DNA of 64,000 bases, taken from the IMG/VR virus record IMGVR_UViG_3300032116_000064, positions 37,538 through 101,537 of that record, one strand, 5' to 3'. The position numbers were made by a program, and so were the translations under genes. Below, in pieces: positions 8,531 through 17,844 of this stretch. The notes under the pieces were generated by a model that had not been told where the DNA came from, did no database searches, and was given only the letters and a program-made list of their open reading frames with translations. Source of the stretch: a virus. How positions within the stretch are numbered: the first letter of the stretch is position 1; each line of letters opens with the position of its first letter.

Positions 8531-9528
8531 CTATGATACGATCTGGAAAAGTATTTATTAACCATAATAATATAGAATTGGAAATACACCCTATCACAGT
8601 TGAGCAAAACTTCAAATCTTGCCAAATCTATAAATCTGCTTATGACAAAGCTTATTCAGAAGAAATAATGACAGAAGAGGATATGGATCAGTGGATGTTA
8701 GAAAATGAACTGTGGACTATTCATGATAATAAAAAGGAAGAATCACTGAAAAATGATCTTGAACGTCTTAAAGTTGAAATCTATAATAATAGAGATAATA
8801 CGATGATGGTTAATAGTATAAGAAAATACTTACGTGCTGGTGAGCTTCAGTTGTCTAGCCATCTCAATAAAAAATACATGTATCATCAAAATACATGCGA
8901 AGGAGTAGCCTCAACAGAAAGACTAGCTTGGATAATAAAAAACACTACATATTGTGATAATCAACCATATGATTTTGATGAGATATCTTTACAATATGTT
9001 ATAGATGAGTGGCAGTCTCATTTTTTGAGCGATACTAAATGTAGAGATTTAGCACGAAATGATCCATGGAAATCGCTATGGATAGTTCGTGAGAAAAGTA
9101 ACATTTCACTTTTTGCTAATCCACCAAATACAGAATTAACACATAATCAAAAAAGTTTATTAATTTGGTCACAAATGTATGATAATATACAAGAATCAAT
9201 GGACTGTCCCAATAAAGAAGTTATAGAAGATGATGATATGCTAGATGGATGGTTCATAGTTCAGCATAAGAAACGAGAAAAAGAACGCTATGAACGTGAA
9301 TTTGAAAACCAAACAAACAATGAAAAAATAAAAAATGCTGGTGAAGTGTATGTAATGTCTAGCAATAAGCAAACTACAGATAAAATTAATAGTTTAAATA
9401 ATACTCAAGCTAATATTATTAAAGCTCAAAGATTTGCTGCTCTTAGACAACTTGACAGCATTCAAGAACAACACTTGCCCGATCAGCGACAAAATATTCA
9501 AATGCAGGCTACTCGACAAGGAATATAG
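8500..9528 (+). CDS. Tail assembly chaperone 1
   Basis: A 342-residue helical, charged protein. The N-terminus (EREFFVSMIRSGKVFI then INHNNIELEIHPITVEQ) is a small beta domain, and acidic helices with EEIMTEEDMDQWMLENELW follow. It is clearly related to the gene at 9883: the same EIMT/GIMT, W-containing helix and a following DLE...L...Y segment occur in the same order. Tail chaperones lie between the tail tube and tape measure and bind the tape measure during tail assembly. The ATG at 8500 keeps the conserved EREFF start. ATG 8533 is an alternative but would remove it. The start is embedded in a hairpin. Confidence 0.65.
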   Translation: MKHHEREFFVSMIRSGKVFINHNNIELEIHPITVEQNFKSCQIYKSAYDKAYSEEIMTEEDMDQWMLENELWTIHDNKKEESLKNDLERLKVEIYNNRDNTMMVNSIRKYLRAGELQLSSHLNKKYMYHQNTCEGVASTERLAWIIKNTTYCDNQPYDFDEISLQYVIDEWQSHFLSDTKCRDLARNDPWKSLWIVREKSNISLFANPPNTELTHNQKSLLIWSQMYDNIQESMDCPNKEVIEDDDMLDGWFIVQHKKREKERYEREFENQTNNEKIKNAGEVYVMSSNKQTTDKINSLNNTQANIIKAQRFAALRQLDSIQEQHLPDQRQNIQMQATRQGI

Positions 9529-9540
9529 AAGGAGGATATG

Positions 9541-9870
9541 ATGGACGATTATAAAAAGATTAGAGACTCAAAATACAAATCTGACTCAAGAGATAGATTG
9601 TCTAAAATTCTAAAAAAGAAAATACAGACGACTATGATTGGTGCTTTAAGCACTATAGAAGAGAATTTTGGATTCTTGTGGAATAGTGAATCCAAAGAGC
9701 CACTTACTAAAGATCAAGAGATGATGAAGAATCTTTATAATAAGGTTAGATCAGAAATCTTAGATCGTGGTAATAATCAAGCTAGAAATATTGATGCTGA
9801 GTTAGCTCAATATGAAGTAGAGTGGACAAGATATCAACTTAAAATTCCAGTAATAAATCCTAACAAATAA
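9541..9870 (+). CDS. Small conserved tail-region protein
   Basis: A 109-residue basic helical protein. Two adjacent ATG codons are available. The second (9541) has the better five-base spacing from AGGAGG at 9530-9535. Residues about 25-75 (KKIQTTMIGALSTIEENFGF, then LTKDQEMMKNLYNKVRSEIL, then DRGNNQARNI) look conserved. From memory, similar small proteins occur between tail tube and tape-measure genes of other large phages. Placed between two paralogous chaperones, it probably takes part in tail assembly. No enzymatic motif is present. Confidence 0.6.
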   Translation: MDDYKKIRDSKYKSDSRDRLSKILKKKIQTTMIGALSTIEENFGFLWNSESKEPLTKDQEMMKNLYNKVRSEILDRGNNQARNIDAELAQYEVEWTRYQLKIPVINPNK

Positions 9871-9882
9871 TTGGAGGAACCC

Positions 9883-10773
9883 ATGTCACAGGATAAGGAA
9901 AAGATAGTAGATGTAGTTTTAAATAAGAATGGCAAAGATGAAAACGTCAAGTTAGTAGTTAAACGCCCCAGTAGCGCATTAATTTCTCAAGCTCAACGAG
10001 TCGGAGCAAAAGCTTGGACAGATTGTGTTCGTGAAGGAATTATGACCAAGAAGGAACTTGAAAAATTTATGAAAGAGCAGGGGATTTGGGACGAAGGTAA
10101 AGACGAAGAGCAAAGAAAGGTTGTTCAAGAAATCTCTGATTTAGAAAAAAGATTGTATGTTAGCGGGAATGGTGGTAAAAAGCTAAAAGCATCAGAAGGC
10201 AAGGATATTGCTATTCAGATGAGAATTAAGCGAAATGAGCTTAGAGACTTAATTGCAGAGAAAATGAGCCTTGAGCAAAACACCGCAGAATCCATCTCAG
10301 ATAATGTCAGATTTGACTATCTAGTAGCACATTCTGCCTTTTATGAAAATGGTCAGAAAGTGTATAACAGTTTAGATGATTATAAAGAAAGGTCTGACGA
10401 TCAGATAGCTTTTAGTGCTGCATCAGCACTTGCGGGTATGATGTACGCTGTAGATAAGGACTTTGAGGCAAAGCTGCCGGAAAATAAATTCCTTAAAATG
10501 TTCCACTTTGTCAACGAGGATTTAAGTCTAGTTAATGACAAGGGCGAAACTGTAGATACTCAAGGTCGCAGAATAGACAAGAACGGATACTGGCTCAACG
10601 AAGATGGTAAGCGAGTAGATAAAGATGGTAATGTTCTTGACGAAAATGGTAATTATATTCCGAGCGTTGTTTATGTAGATGACCAAGATAAGGAAATTAA
10701 GCCAGAAGAAACAGAAGAAGCCGAAAAACCAACATCCAAGAAAAAGAAGTCAACAGCAACGGATAGTGAATGA
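9883..10773 (+). CDS. Tail assembly chaperone 2, paralogue of the 8500 gene
   Basis: A 296-residue protein. The start at ATG 9883 is chosen because GGAGGA lies seven bases upstream; the frame also extends to a TTG at 9871. It shares the arrangement of the 8500 gene: an N-terminal beta domain, then A...A...REGIMTKKELEKFMKEQG with IWDEG, then ISDLEKRLY. The C-terminus differs. It has four or five D-x-x-G-x-x-x-D repeats (nt about 10555-10650, for example RIDKNG, RVDKDG, VLDENG), reminiscent of calcium-binding loops, and then a Lys/Glu-rich tail. It lies directly before the tape measure, which chaperones of this type coat. Confidence 0.65.
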   Translation: MSQDKEKIVDVVLNKNGKDENVKLVVKRPSSALISQAQRVGAKAWTDCVREGIMTKKELEKFMKEQGIWDEGKDEEQRKVVQEISDLEKRLYVSGNGGKKLKASEGKDIAIQMRIKRNELRDLIAEKMSLEQNTAESISDNVRFDYLVAHSAFYENGQKVYNSLDDYKERSDDQIAFSAASALAGMMYAVDKDFEAKLPENKFLKMFHFVNEDLSLVNDKGETVDTQGRRIDKNGYWLNEDGKRVDKDGNVLDENGNYIPSVVYVDDQDKEIKPEETEEAEKPTSKKKKSTATDSE

Positions 10774-10806
10774 GATAGAGTTGTGTGGCATCAGTAAAGG
10801 AGAATT

Positions 10807-13800
10807 ATGTCAAGATTCGTACTGACCGCACAATTACAGTTACAAGCTCCAAATAACGTTAGGCAAGTTGTACAACAAATTCAGAGCCAGTTACAGGGTG
10901 TAAATGTTAATGTACAAATTCAGAATAGCCCACAAGCACAGCGTCAATTACAGCAAGTAACTCAACAGGTTAATCAAGCAACAACGGCAGCAGAACGCAT
11001 GGGCAAGGCATTTGCTTTGTCCATTAGGCGTTTTGCTGCTTTTTCTGTAGCCACAAGAGCAGTTGGTTTATTTACTAGTACTCTCAATAGTGCTGTTAAT
11101 AGTGCTATTGATTTTGAAAGACAGTTAATTAAAGTCTCTCAAGTTACTGGTAAAAGTGTTGGTCAGCTTCGCGGATTAACAAAGCAAATTACTAGTCTGT
11201 CTACTGGTTTTGGTGTAGCATCTTCTGATTTGTTAGAAGTTTCTACAGTCTTAGCACAGGCTGGTTTGACCGCTGAAGATACATCTATTGCACTAAAGAC
11301 ACTAGCAAAAGCGGCACTTGCCCCTAACTTTGATAGTATCACAGAAACTGCCGAAGGTGCCATTGCTATCTTAGCACAATTCCAGCAGGGAGTTGGAGCT
11401 TTAGAACAGCAGCTTGGTTCTATTAATGCTGTTGCTGGTGCATTCGCTGTAGAAGCTAGTGACTTAATTGACGTTGTTCGTAGAACTGGTGGTGTGTTTA
11501 AAGCTTCTGGTGGTAATCTAAATGAACTATTAGCATTATTTACAAGCGTAAGAGCCACAACGCGAGAAAGTGCCGAAAGTATTGGTACAGGTTTGCGTAC
11601 TATCTTTACACGTATTCAACGACCCAAGACTATTGAGTTCTTAAAACAATTTGGTGTTGAACTTACTGACTTAGACGGTAAATTTGTTGGTCCATATGAG
11701 GCTATTAAACGACTAAGTGAAGCCCTAAGTGGACTTGGAGAAGGTGATCTTACTTTTATTAGTATAGCTGAAGAGCTTGGTGGATTCAGACAAATTGGTA
11801 AAGTTCTTCCACTTTTACAGCAATTTTCTACCGCTCAGTCCGCGTTAAATGTTGCTATGAAAGCCGGTGATTCTTTGACTAATGATGCTGCATCAGCACA
11901 AGCGGCATTAGCTATTAGAATTATGAAAGTCAAAGAAGAGTTTTTGGCACTTATTCGTAGTGTTACTGAAACATCTACTTTTCAAGTAATGGCTAATACT
12001 GCTCTTAGTTTAGCATCTGCCCTCATAAAGATTGGTGACTCTATTAAGCCATTGCTTCCAATGTTAGCAGCTTTGGCGGCTTTTAAATTAGTGAAGGGTA
12101 TGGGAGGTTTCTTGGGCGGAATGATGAGCGGTGCCACTTCTGGTAGAGCTTATAATAAAGGTGGTAAAGTTCTTGGTTTTGCTAGGGGTGGTCTAGTTCC
12201 CGGTTCTGGTAATGGAGATACTGTTCCAGCGATGCTAGCTCCGGGTGAATTTGTTATACGCAAGAGTAGCGTTAATAAGATGGGTGCTGGTACTCTTGCT
12301 GCGATGAATGAAAATCGTTATGAAAATGGTGGACCTATGACCACGGCTCAGAAGCTGGCTATGGCTAGAGGTCCACAAAAAACACAATCTCTTGGAAAAA
12401 AAGATAAAAAAGCAAAATATACATCTGGTCGAGATAAAGATGAATTAAGATTTTCTGTAGCTGATGGAAGTATTGGCGCATTCTTTATGAATAAAGAAGG
12501 CACTCCAGATGGTTTAAAACCATTTAAAAGTAAAAGTTTTAATATAACAAATTCTGAATTGTTATCATTAGCTGGAGTTAAGCCGTATAAAAACAAAGGC
12601 GACAAAATGGCTGGTAAATCAGATACATTTTTTGCCAAAGGAATTTTAGAAGCTGGAAACATACAAACATTTTATCCATCTATTGGAGATATAAAGTCTG
12701 GCTCTTTAAGTCAAATTATTCAGAACAATGTAAAAACTAAACTATCTGAAGCGGTTGCATCCGTAGCTAATGAAGTTTCGTCTAAAAAGTTATTAGACAT
12801 TCCACCAGTTGATAGTAATGATGCACTGTTATCGGCAGCAGCAAAAAGAATTCAATCTGATGCAGGTGCCATAAGAACTACTTCCGGGTATTTATATGAA
12901 GGTGTAATCGATGCTTTAACTGGTGCTAGACCAGCTTCTGGTAATGCTGTATTCGATTTTCCTGCGTCTTCTTTACAAGGAAATAGACAGAGATTGGCGG
13001 CATTATTTGGTAATGCTGGAGCTATAGGTAAATTAAGACAAGCTGATGCTAAAGCCTCATACTCCAGTAAGATTATCGATGGAGATATGGGAAGCGGTAG
13101 TATATCTAGTAAGATTGTAAACTCAATCAATAACGGTGTTTTAGCTGGTATCAATGTAAAGAAAAAGTTTTTTGGTGGTCCTATCTCTAAGTTTGCTGCT
13201 GGTGGTGGAGTTGGTACTGATACCGTTCCGGCCCTATTAACTCCCGGTGAATTTGTTGTTAACAGATCATCTGCACAAAATATAGGATACGGTAATTTAA
13301 ATCGTATGAATAAAGTTGGTAAATACGCCAAGGGTGGAGTTGTTCAGCGTTTTGCCGCTGGAACTTCTGGAACTGGGGCAAAATCAATTGTTAGCGACTC
13401 AAATATTCCCGGCTTTGATATAAAAGCTCCTACAGTATTGAATAAAATAATCAGTAAATTAACTGGTACTTTTTCCGTTATGGATGTTAGTGTTGAAGAG
13501 GGCCGTAAACAATTCCAAGTATTAAAAGCCGTTACTCCAGATTTAAGTAAATCATTAGTAGATTATGCAAATGCTAATAATTTATCTTTTAAGCAAGCCG
13601 CTCAATTATCTTCGGCATATTCACAACTTGTAACACAAATGTTGAAGCAGGGAGCATCAAGTGCTGTAATTCAAATACGTATGCAAGATTATGTTGATGC
13701 TTTGACTTCGGGCGCAAAAGCAATTGGTACTACAGCAAGTGAAACAGCTTCATCTTCAGCAACTTCTCCAGCATCTTCTGCGGCAGCAACTGCTGCAACA

Positions 13801-16800
13801 GCAACTACGACTAATAAAGCTGGTGGCGCAGTAACATCAAGTAATGTTAAATCTAAAATTTCTGGATTAGCTGATAATGGGGAAATTCAACGTGAAATTG
13901 CTGCTACAGCACAAGAAATCAAGAAAACTGGTAGTTATTCTAAAGTATTGTCTACTTCGCTAGAAAAACAAAAGCAAGTAACGGATGGTTTATATCAAGA
14001 ATCTGCCGCTTTGGATGCAAGAATAAGTGCTTATGATCAAGCTCTGGCAAAATTAGCAACACAACAAGGAAAAGCTGCTGCAACTGGAACAGCTGCCAAT
14101 AGAATTGTTCAGATGAAAATGGATGCTGAGTCCAAGCGAATTGAAGTAGATCAAAGGGCTTTGGCTGAAGAACAAAAATTTGAGGGTATACAGAAAAAAC
14201 ATCAAGCAACTATAGAAAAACAAACTCAGTTGATGGATAAACAAAATGCCTTGATACAACAAGCTAAATCCAACAAACAAGCTGCTAGTCAACTCACAAA
14301 AGATACTTTACAAGGTGGAACACAATCCAATTTTAAAGATAGTGACACTCGCGCTAATAGTCGCGCTGATAGCTGGAATCAACTACAAAAACAAAAAGCA
14401 GATGCAATATCAGCTAGAGAAAATGAATTTGCTAGAGCAAGAACTGCAAATAAGGAAAGACAATCTCAGAGATCTGGCGGATTAGGTAGCATGATGCCAT
14501 CAGACGTTGGCGGTGCAGCTATAGCTATATCAATGGTTACTGCATCATTACAAGCTATGCTTCCGCCACTTGATGAAAACTCATCCGCTTTGACTACAAT
14601 GTCTCATTCTTTATTGGGATTGGTTACTACAGTGGCTGGAGTAGCTTTTGCTTTACAAGCATTTGGCGTAGAGCTAAAAGCTCAGAGCGTAATGAAATTT
14701 TTAGGTGGTGGTGGCCTTGGTACTGGCGGCAAAAAAGCTGTCATCAGTGCTGCTCAAGGCTTAGGATTTGGTAGGGACGCAACTGTTGGCATTATGAAAA
14801 CTGTTAATGCAATATCTAAAATAGCTGGACCATTATTAGCTGTTGCTGGAGGGGCATATCTTGCTCAACAAGCCTTTAATGTCATTGCAGAAAGTATTTA
14901 TAATTTTGACGGAAGATTAAAACAATCTATAGAGTCGGGAGATGTAGAGGGGGCTAAAACAGCTGCCCGCGAAAAGGCAGATTTTCAACAAGGCTCTGGA
15001 GCGATTGGTGGAGTATTAGCAGCAACAGCAGCTGGTGCCGCTATTGGTAGTTTTATTCCAGTAATAGGTACAGTGATTGGTGGACTTGTTGGTTTAGGAG
15101 TTGGAATTTTAGGAGTATCATCGTCATTTTTAACAACAACTGATAGTGCCGTGGCTTTAGCTGCGGCTCAAGCCGGTGCGGTTAAAACTCAAAAAGCTTT
15201 AGATGAAGCTCAAAAAGTTGCAGCTACCGCTATGGATGATTTTAAAAATGGCACCATTTCTGCTTCTGAAGCTCTTGCGAAAATTAGAGCTAAAACAGGA
15301 GAAGCAAATGCTCAAATGGGACGAGCAAATACTTTCGCTACTGAAAATTTAAAAAATAGATCCAATGCTTATAGTGACAGTGGTTTCCTAAGAAATGTTG
15401 GAGCTTTAGGTGGTTTAAATCCATTTATGGAGACTACTGGAGCGCGTAATGCGCGACTAGGAAAAGAAAGTGCAGATCAAATAAATAATGCCGCAAAACA
15501 ACAACAAGAAGCATTCAATATTGAAAGTCCAGCCCGACAAGCTGCTATTAGATCTGGCGTAGCTAGAGGAAAAAATATAAATGCTGTTAGAGCAGAGGCA
15601 ACTAATGGGTTACAGAAACAAATTAGTGAACAAAGATTATTAGGTAATCAACTACAGTCTTCTGGCGATGAGGCTGGAGCAAAAGCCGCATTTGCAGCAG
15701 CATCACAGATGGAAGCACAACTTAAACAAGTTAACAAAGAAATAGAAAATATTGAAAAGGAAGTCAAGCGTCAGAAAGAATTGTATGATGCTATGAATTT
15801 AGGATTACGTTCAGCAACGGCAACATCATCCGCACTATCAGCTACGATGGATAGATTTTCTGCTGGATTTGAGGTAGGCGGATCTACACTTGGCAGTGAT
15901 ATTGAATTTTTACAGCAGTCAATGAGTAGTGCCGCACAAGCTATGGATCCAAATGAAATTAAAGATGCAGTTAGTAATGTATCTTCTAACTTACGCGAAT
16001 TTGGTGTTGGTGAAGAATATATTAAGAAATTTGAAGGTAATGTGGCAGCATTTACATCTGCTCAACAAAATTACAACAAAGCCTTTGATAATATTAAAAA
16101 TTCAATGGCCGAAGCAGATTTCAAGGGTCTAAGTTCTGATGAAATAAAGAAAAAGTTTGCTGATGAACTTACAAAAGGGATGGATGAAGAAGGCGCAAAG
16201 AGTCTTAAAGCGGCAATCGGAGGAATGGATTTAAGCGATACTGATGTTGACCAAATTATTGCTGGAGATTTAAGCGTTTTTGGCAATAAATTAACTGAAG
16301 TACAGAAAAAAATGTTTGAAGATCTTCAGAAAATTGAGCAAGATAGAGCTAGAGCCGAACAGGTACTTATAGATTTTACAAAAAAGAGAATTGATGCTGA
16401 ACGTAATTTAGTTGCTGCTCAACAAGAAGCACTAGATTTAACTTTAGAAGGAAGAGAAGTACAAGCCAAGTATGGCGGTAAAGCTGTAAGTGCTGAAGAA
16501 AGACGGGCTAATATTCTTGGTAAGTCTAACGTAGAGGGCAATCGTCTTGGTTTGACGGCTATGAGAACTGGTAGTATTCAAGAATTAAGAGCTAGAAATG
16601 CAGAAATTAGAGGCGGATTTGCTAACGTCGAAGCCCGTAGGACTGAACGTGGTGGTATGGATAGAACTGCCGGTGTAGTCGCTGATGAGTCACAAAAAGA
16701 CTTAGAGAAAGCATACAAGACACAAATAGAAACAATTAGAGGATTGATTAAATTAGAAGAAGAACAATTAAAGATTACCCAAGAAAAGAATAAACTTGAG

Positions 16801-17844
16801 AAAGAATCTATGGAATCTTTAATTAAGGGAGATGTAGAAGAATTTTTCAAGAAGCAATCAGCTGTTGGTGCTACAGCCGCAATTGCTAGTGGAGATACTC
16901 GTCTACAAAATTATTATGGTGCTGACGCTTTAGGCATGGCATATCAAGATATTCAACGTCAGCAAGAAGCCGGTGTTCAAGAATTATATGGTCAACAACT
17001 TGGTGGTGCCGGTGGATTAGTAGAAAGTGCTGCCGGTGCTGCACTATCAGCCAGAGGTGTAACTGATATGAGAGCAGCACAAGTTATGGCCGGTACTACA
17101 GCAGAAGAAGAAGCAAGTAAATCTAGATTAAGAGAACTTGGCGGTATGCTAGGAGAAACTGGGCAACTTGGAACAGAAATGGCAGAAATGCAAGTCACAA
17201 CTGCTACAATGAATGTAACAGCAGCGCAAGTTAAGTTTGATGAAACTATGGCAAGAGGAAGAGCAAAAGCAGAAGAAGGGTTGGCTTCTGAAAATAAGAG
17301 TGCTGCCGAATTCAAGTCTCGCGGCGGATTAATTTATGCAAGTCGTGGTATCTTCGTTCCTCGCGGAACGGACACTGTGCCAGCAATGTTAACTCCGGGT
17401 GAATTTGTGGTTAATCGCGCCGCTGTTCAACGTGATAATAACTTGCAAATTTTACAAGCAATGAATGGTAACTCTTCTCCTCCACCAGCCGCTGGGCAAG
17501 CAGTTGGAATGGCAAAGGGCGGAATGGTTCAATACTTCAGAGATGGAGGTCAACCTCAAGGTGGTGGTTCTTTTGCTGGAATGTTTGCGGGTATAACTGA
17601 TGGATTATCTAAATTTGCTACTTCTTTTGGATCACAAATATCTGAAGCCGTCGATAAACTTAAAGGTATTAATATCACATTAAGTTCTAATTCAAATGTC
17701 AATGTAAATATTAATGATAGTTCTGGATTGTTAAAAATGCTCAAAGAAGATACTAGAAAAGACATATTAGCAGCAATAGAAAGAGAGTTCAAGGATTCTC
17801 AAGGTGGATCACTTAAAAGAAATAGTTCAGTATTAGGATCATAA
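10807..17844 (+). CDS. Tail tape-measure protein
   Basis: A 2345-residue protein that sets tail length. Residues about 60-300 match the PhageMin_Tail/TP901-type tape-measure core (AIDFERQLIKVSQVTGKS, STGFGVASSDLLEVSTVLAQ, RTIFTRIQRPKTIEFLKQFG). At the usual 0.15 nm per residue this would give a tail of roughly 350 nm. Three copies of a DTVPAML-PGEFV motif occur at about residues 471, 805 and 2189, each followed by an Asn/Met-rich helix and a KGG turn. Glycine/alanine-rich hydrophobic segments near residue 1400 (AAIGSFIPVIGTVIGGLVGL) could insert into the host membrane. Residues about 1080-1180 are coiled coil. A strong AAAGGAG site precedes the ATG. Confidence 0.93.
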   Translation: MSRFVLTAQLQLQAPNNVRQVVQQIQSQLQGVNVNVQIQNSPQAQRQLQQVTQQVNQATTAAERMGKAFALSIRRFAAFSVATRAVGLFTSTLNSAVNSAIDFERQLIKVSQVTGKSVGQLRGLTKQITSLSTGFGVASSDLLEVSTVLAQAGLTAEDTSIALKTLAKAALAPNFDSITETAEGAIAILAQFQQGVGALEQQLGSINAVAGAFAVEASDLIDVVRRTGGVFKASGGNLNELLALFTSVRATTRESAESIGTGLRTIFTRIQRPKTIEFLKQFGVELTDLDGKFVGPYEAIKRLSEALSGLGEGDLTFISIAEELGGFRQIGKVLPLLQQFSTAQSALNVAMKAGDSLTNDAASAQAALAIRIMKVKEEFLALIRSVTETSTFQVMANTALSLASALIKIGDSIKPLLPMLAALAAFKLVKGMGGFLGGMMSGATSGRAYNKGGKVLGFARGGLVPGSGNGDTVPAMLAPGEFVIRKSSVNKMGAGTLAAMNENRYENGGPMTTAQKLAMARGPQKTQSLGKKDKKAKYTSGRDKDELRFSVADGSIGAFFMNKEGTPDGLKPFKSKSFNITNSELLSLAGVKPYKNKGDKMAGKSDTFFAKGILEAGNIQTFYPSIGDIKSGSLSQIIQNNVKTKLSEAVASVANEVSSKKLLDIPPVDSNDALLSAAAKRIQSDAGAIRTTSGYLYEGVIDALTGARPASGNAVFDFPASSLQGNRQRLAALFGNAGAIGKLRQADAKASYSSKIIDGDMGSGSISSKIVNSINNGVLAGINVKKKFFGGPISKFAAGGGVGTDTVPALLTPGEFVVNRSSAQNIGYGNLNRMNKVGKYAKGGVVQRFAAGTSGTGAKSIVSDSNIPGFDIKAPTVLNKIISKLTGTFSVMDVSVEEGRKQFQVLKAVTPDLSKSLVDYANANNLSFKQAAQLSSAYSQLVTQMLKQGASSAVIQIRMQDYVDALTSGAKAIGTTASETASSSATSPASSAAATAATATTTNKAGGAVTSSNVKSKISGLADNGEIQREIAATAQEIKKTGSYSKVLSTSLEKQKQVTDGLYQESAALDARISAYDQALAKLATQQGKAAATGTAANRIVQMKMDAESKRIEVDQRALAEEQKFEGIQKKHQATIEKQTQLMDKQNALIQQAKSNKQAASQLTKDTLQGGTQSNFKDSDTRANSRADSWNQLQKQKADAISARENEFARARTANKERQSQRSGGLGSMMPSDVGGAAIAISMVTASLQAMLPPLDENSSALTTMSHSLLGLVTTVAGVAFALQAFGVELKAQSVMKFLGGGGLGTGGKKAVISAAQGLGFGRDATVGIMKTVNAISKIAGPLLAVAGGAYLAQQAFNVIAESIYNFDGRLKQSIESGDVEGAKTAAREKADFQQGSGAIGGVLAATAAGAAIGSFIPVIGTVIGGLVGLGVGILGVSSSFLTTTDSAVALAAAQAGAVKTQKALDEAQKVAATAMDDFKNGTISASEALAKIRAKTGEANAQMGRANTFATENLKNRSNAYSDSGFLRNVGALGGLNPFMETTGARNARLGKESADQINNAAKQQQEAFNIESPARQAAIRSGVARGKNINAVRAEATNGLQKQISEQRLLGNQLQSSGDEAGAKAAFAAASQMEAQLKQVNKEIENIEKEVKRQKELYDAMNLGLRSATATSSALSATMDRFSAGFEVGGSTLGSDIEFLQQSMSSAAQAMDPNEIKDAVSNVSSNLREFGVGEEYIKKFEGNVAAFTSAQQNYNKAFDNIKNSMAEADFKGLSSDEIKKKFADELTKGMDEEGAKSLKAAIGGMDLSDTDVDQIIAGDLSVFGNKLTEVQKKMFEDLQKIEQDRARAEQVLIDFTKKRIDAERNLVAAQQEALDLTLEGREVQAKYGGKAVSAEERRANILGKSNVEGNRLGLTAMRTGSIQELRARNAEIRGGFANVEARRTERGGMDRTAGVVADESQKDLEKAYKTQIETIRGLIKLEEEQLKITQEKNKLEKESMESLIKGDVEEFFKKQSAVGATAAIASGDTRLQNYYGADALGMAYQDIQRQQEAGVQELYGQQLGGAGGLVESAAGAALSARGVTDMRAAQVMAGTTAEEEASKSRLRELGGMLGETGQLGTEMAEMQVTTATMNVTAAQVKFDETMARGRAKAEEGLASENKSAAEFKSRGGLIYASRGIFVPRGTDTVPAMLTPGEFVVNRAAVQRDNNLQILQAMNGNSSPPPAAGQAVGMAKGGMVQYFRDGGQPQGGGSFAGMFAGITDGLSKFATSFGSQISEAVDKLKGINITLSSNSNVNVNINDSSGLLKMLKEDTRKDILAAIEREFKDSQGGSLKRNSSVLGS

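Noticed and set aside
12852-13331. 159-codon open frame on the minus strand inside the tape-measure gene
   Set aside because: Fully inside a strong plus-strand gene with clear protein motifs (PGEFVVNRSS). No start signal.
10807-17844. Lytic enzyme domain inside the tape measure
   Set aside because: I looked for transglycosylase and NlpC/P60-type motifs and saw none. The extra length is coiled coil, Gly/Ala-rich segments and repeated PGEFV regions.
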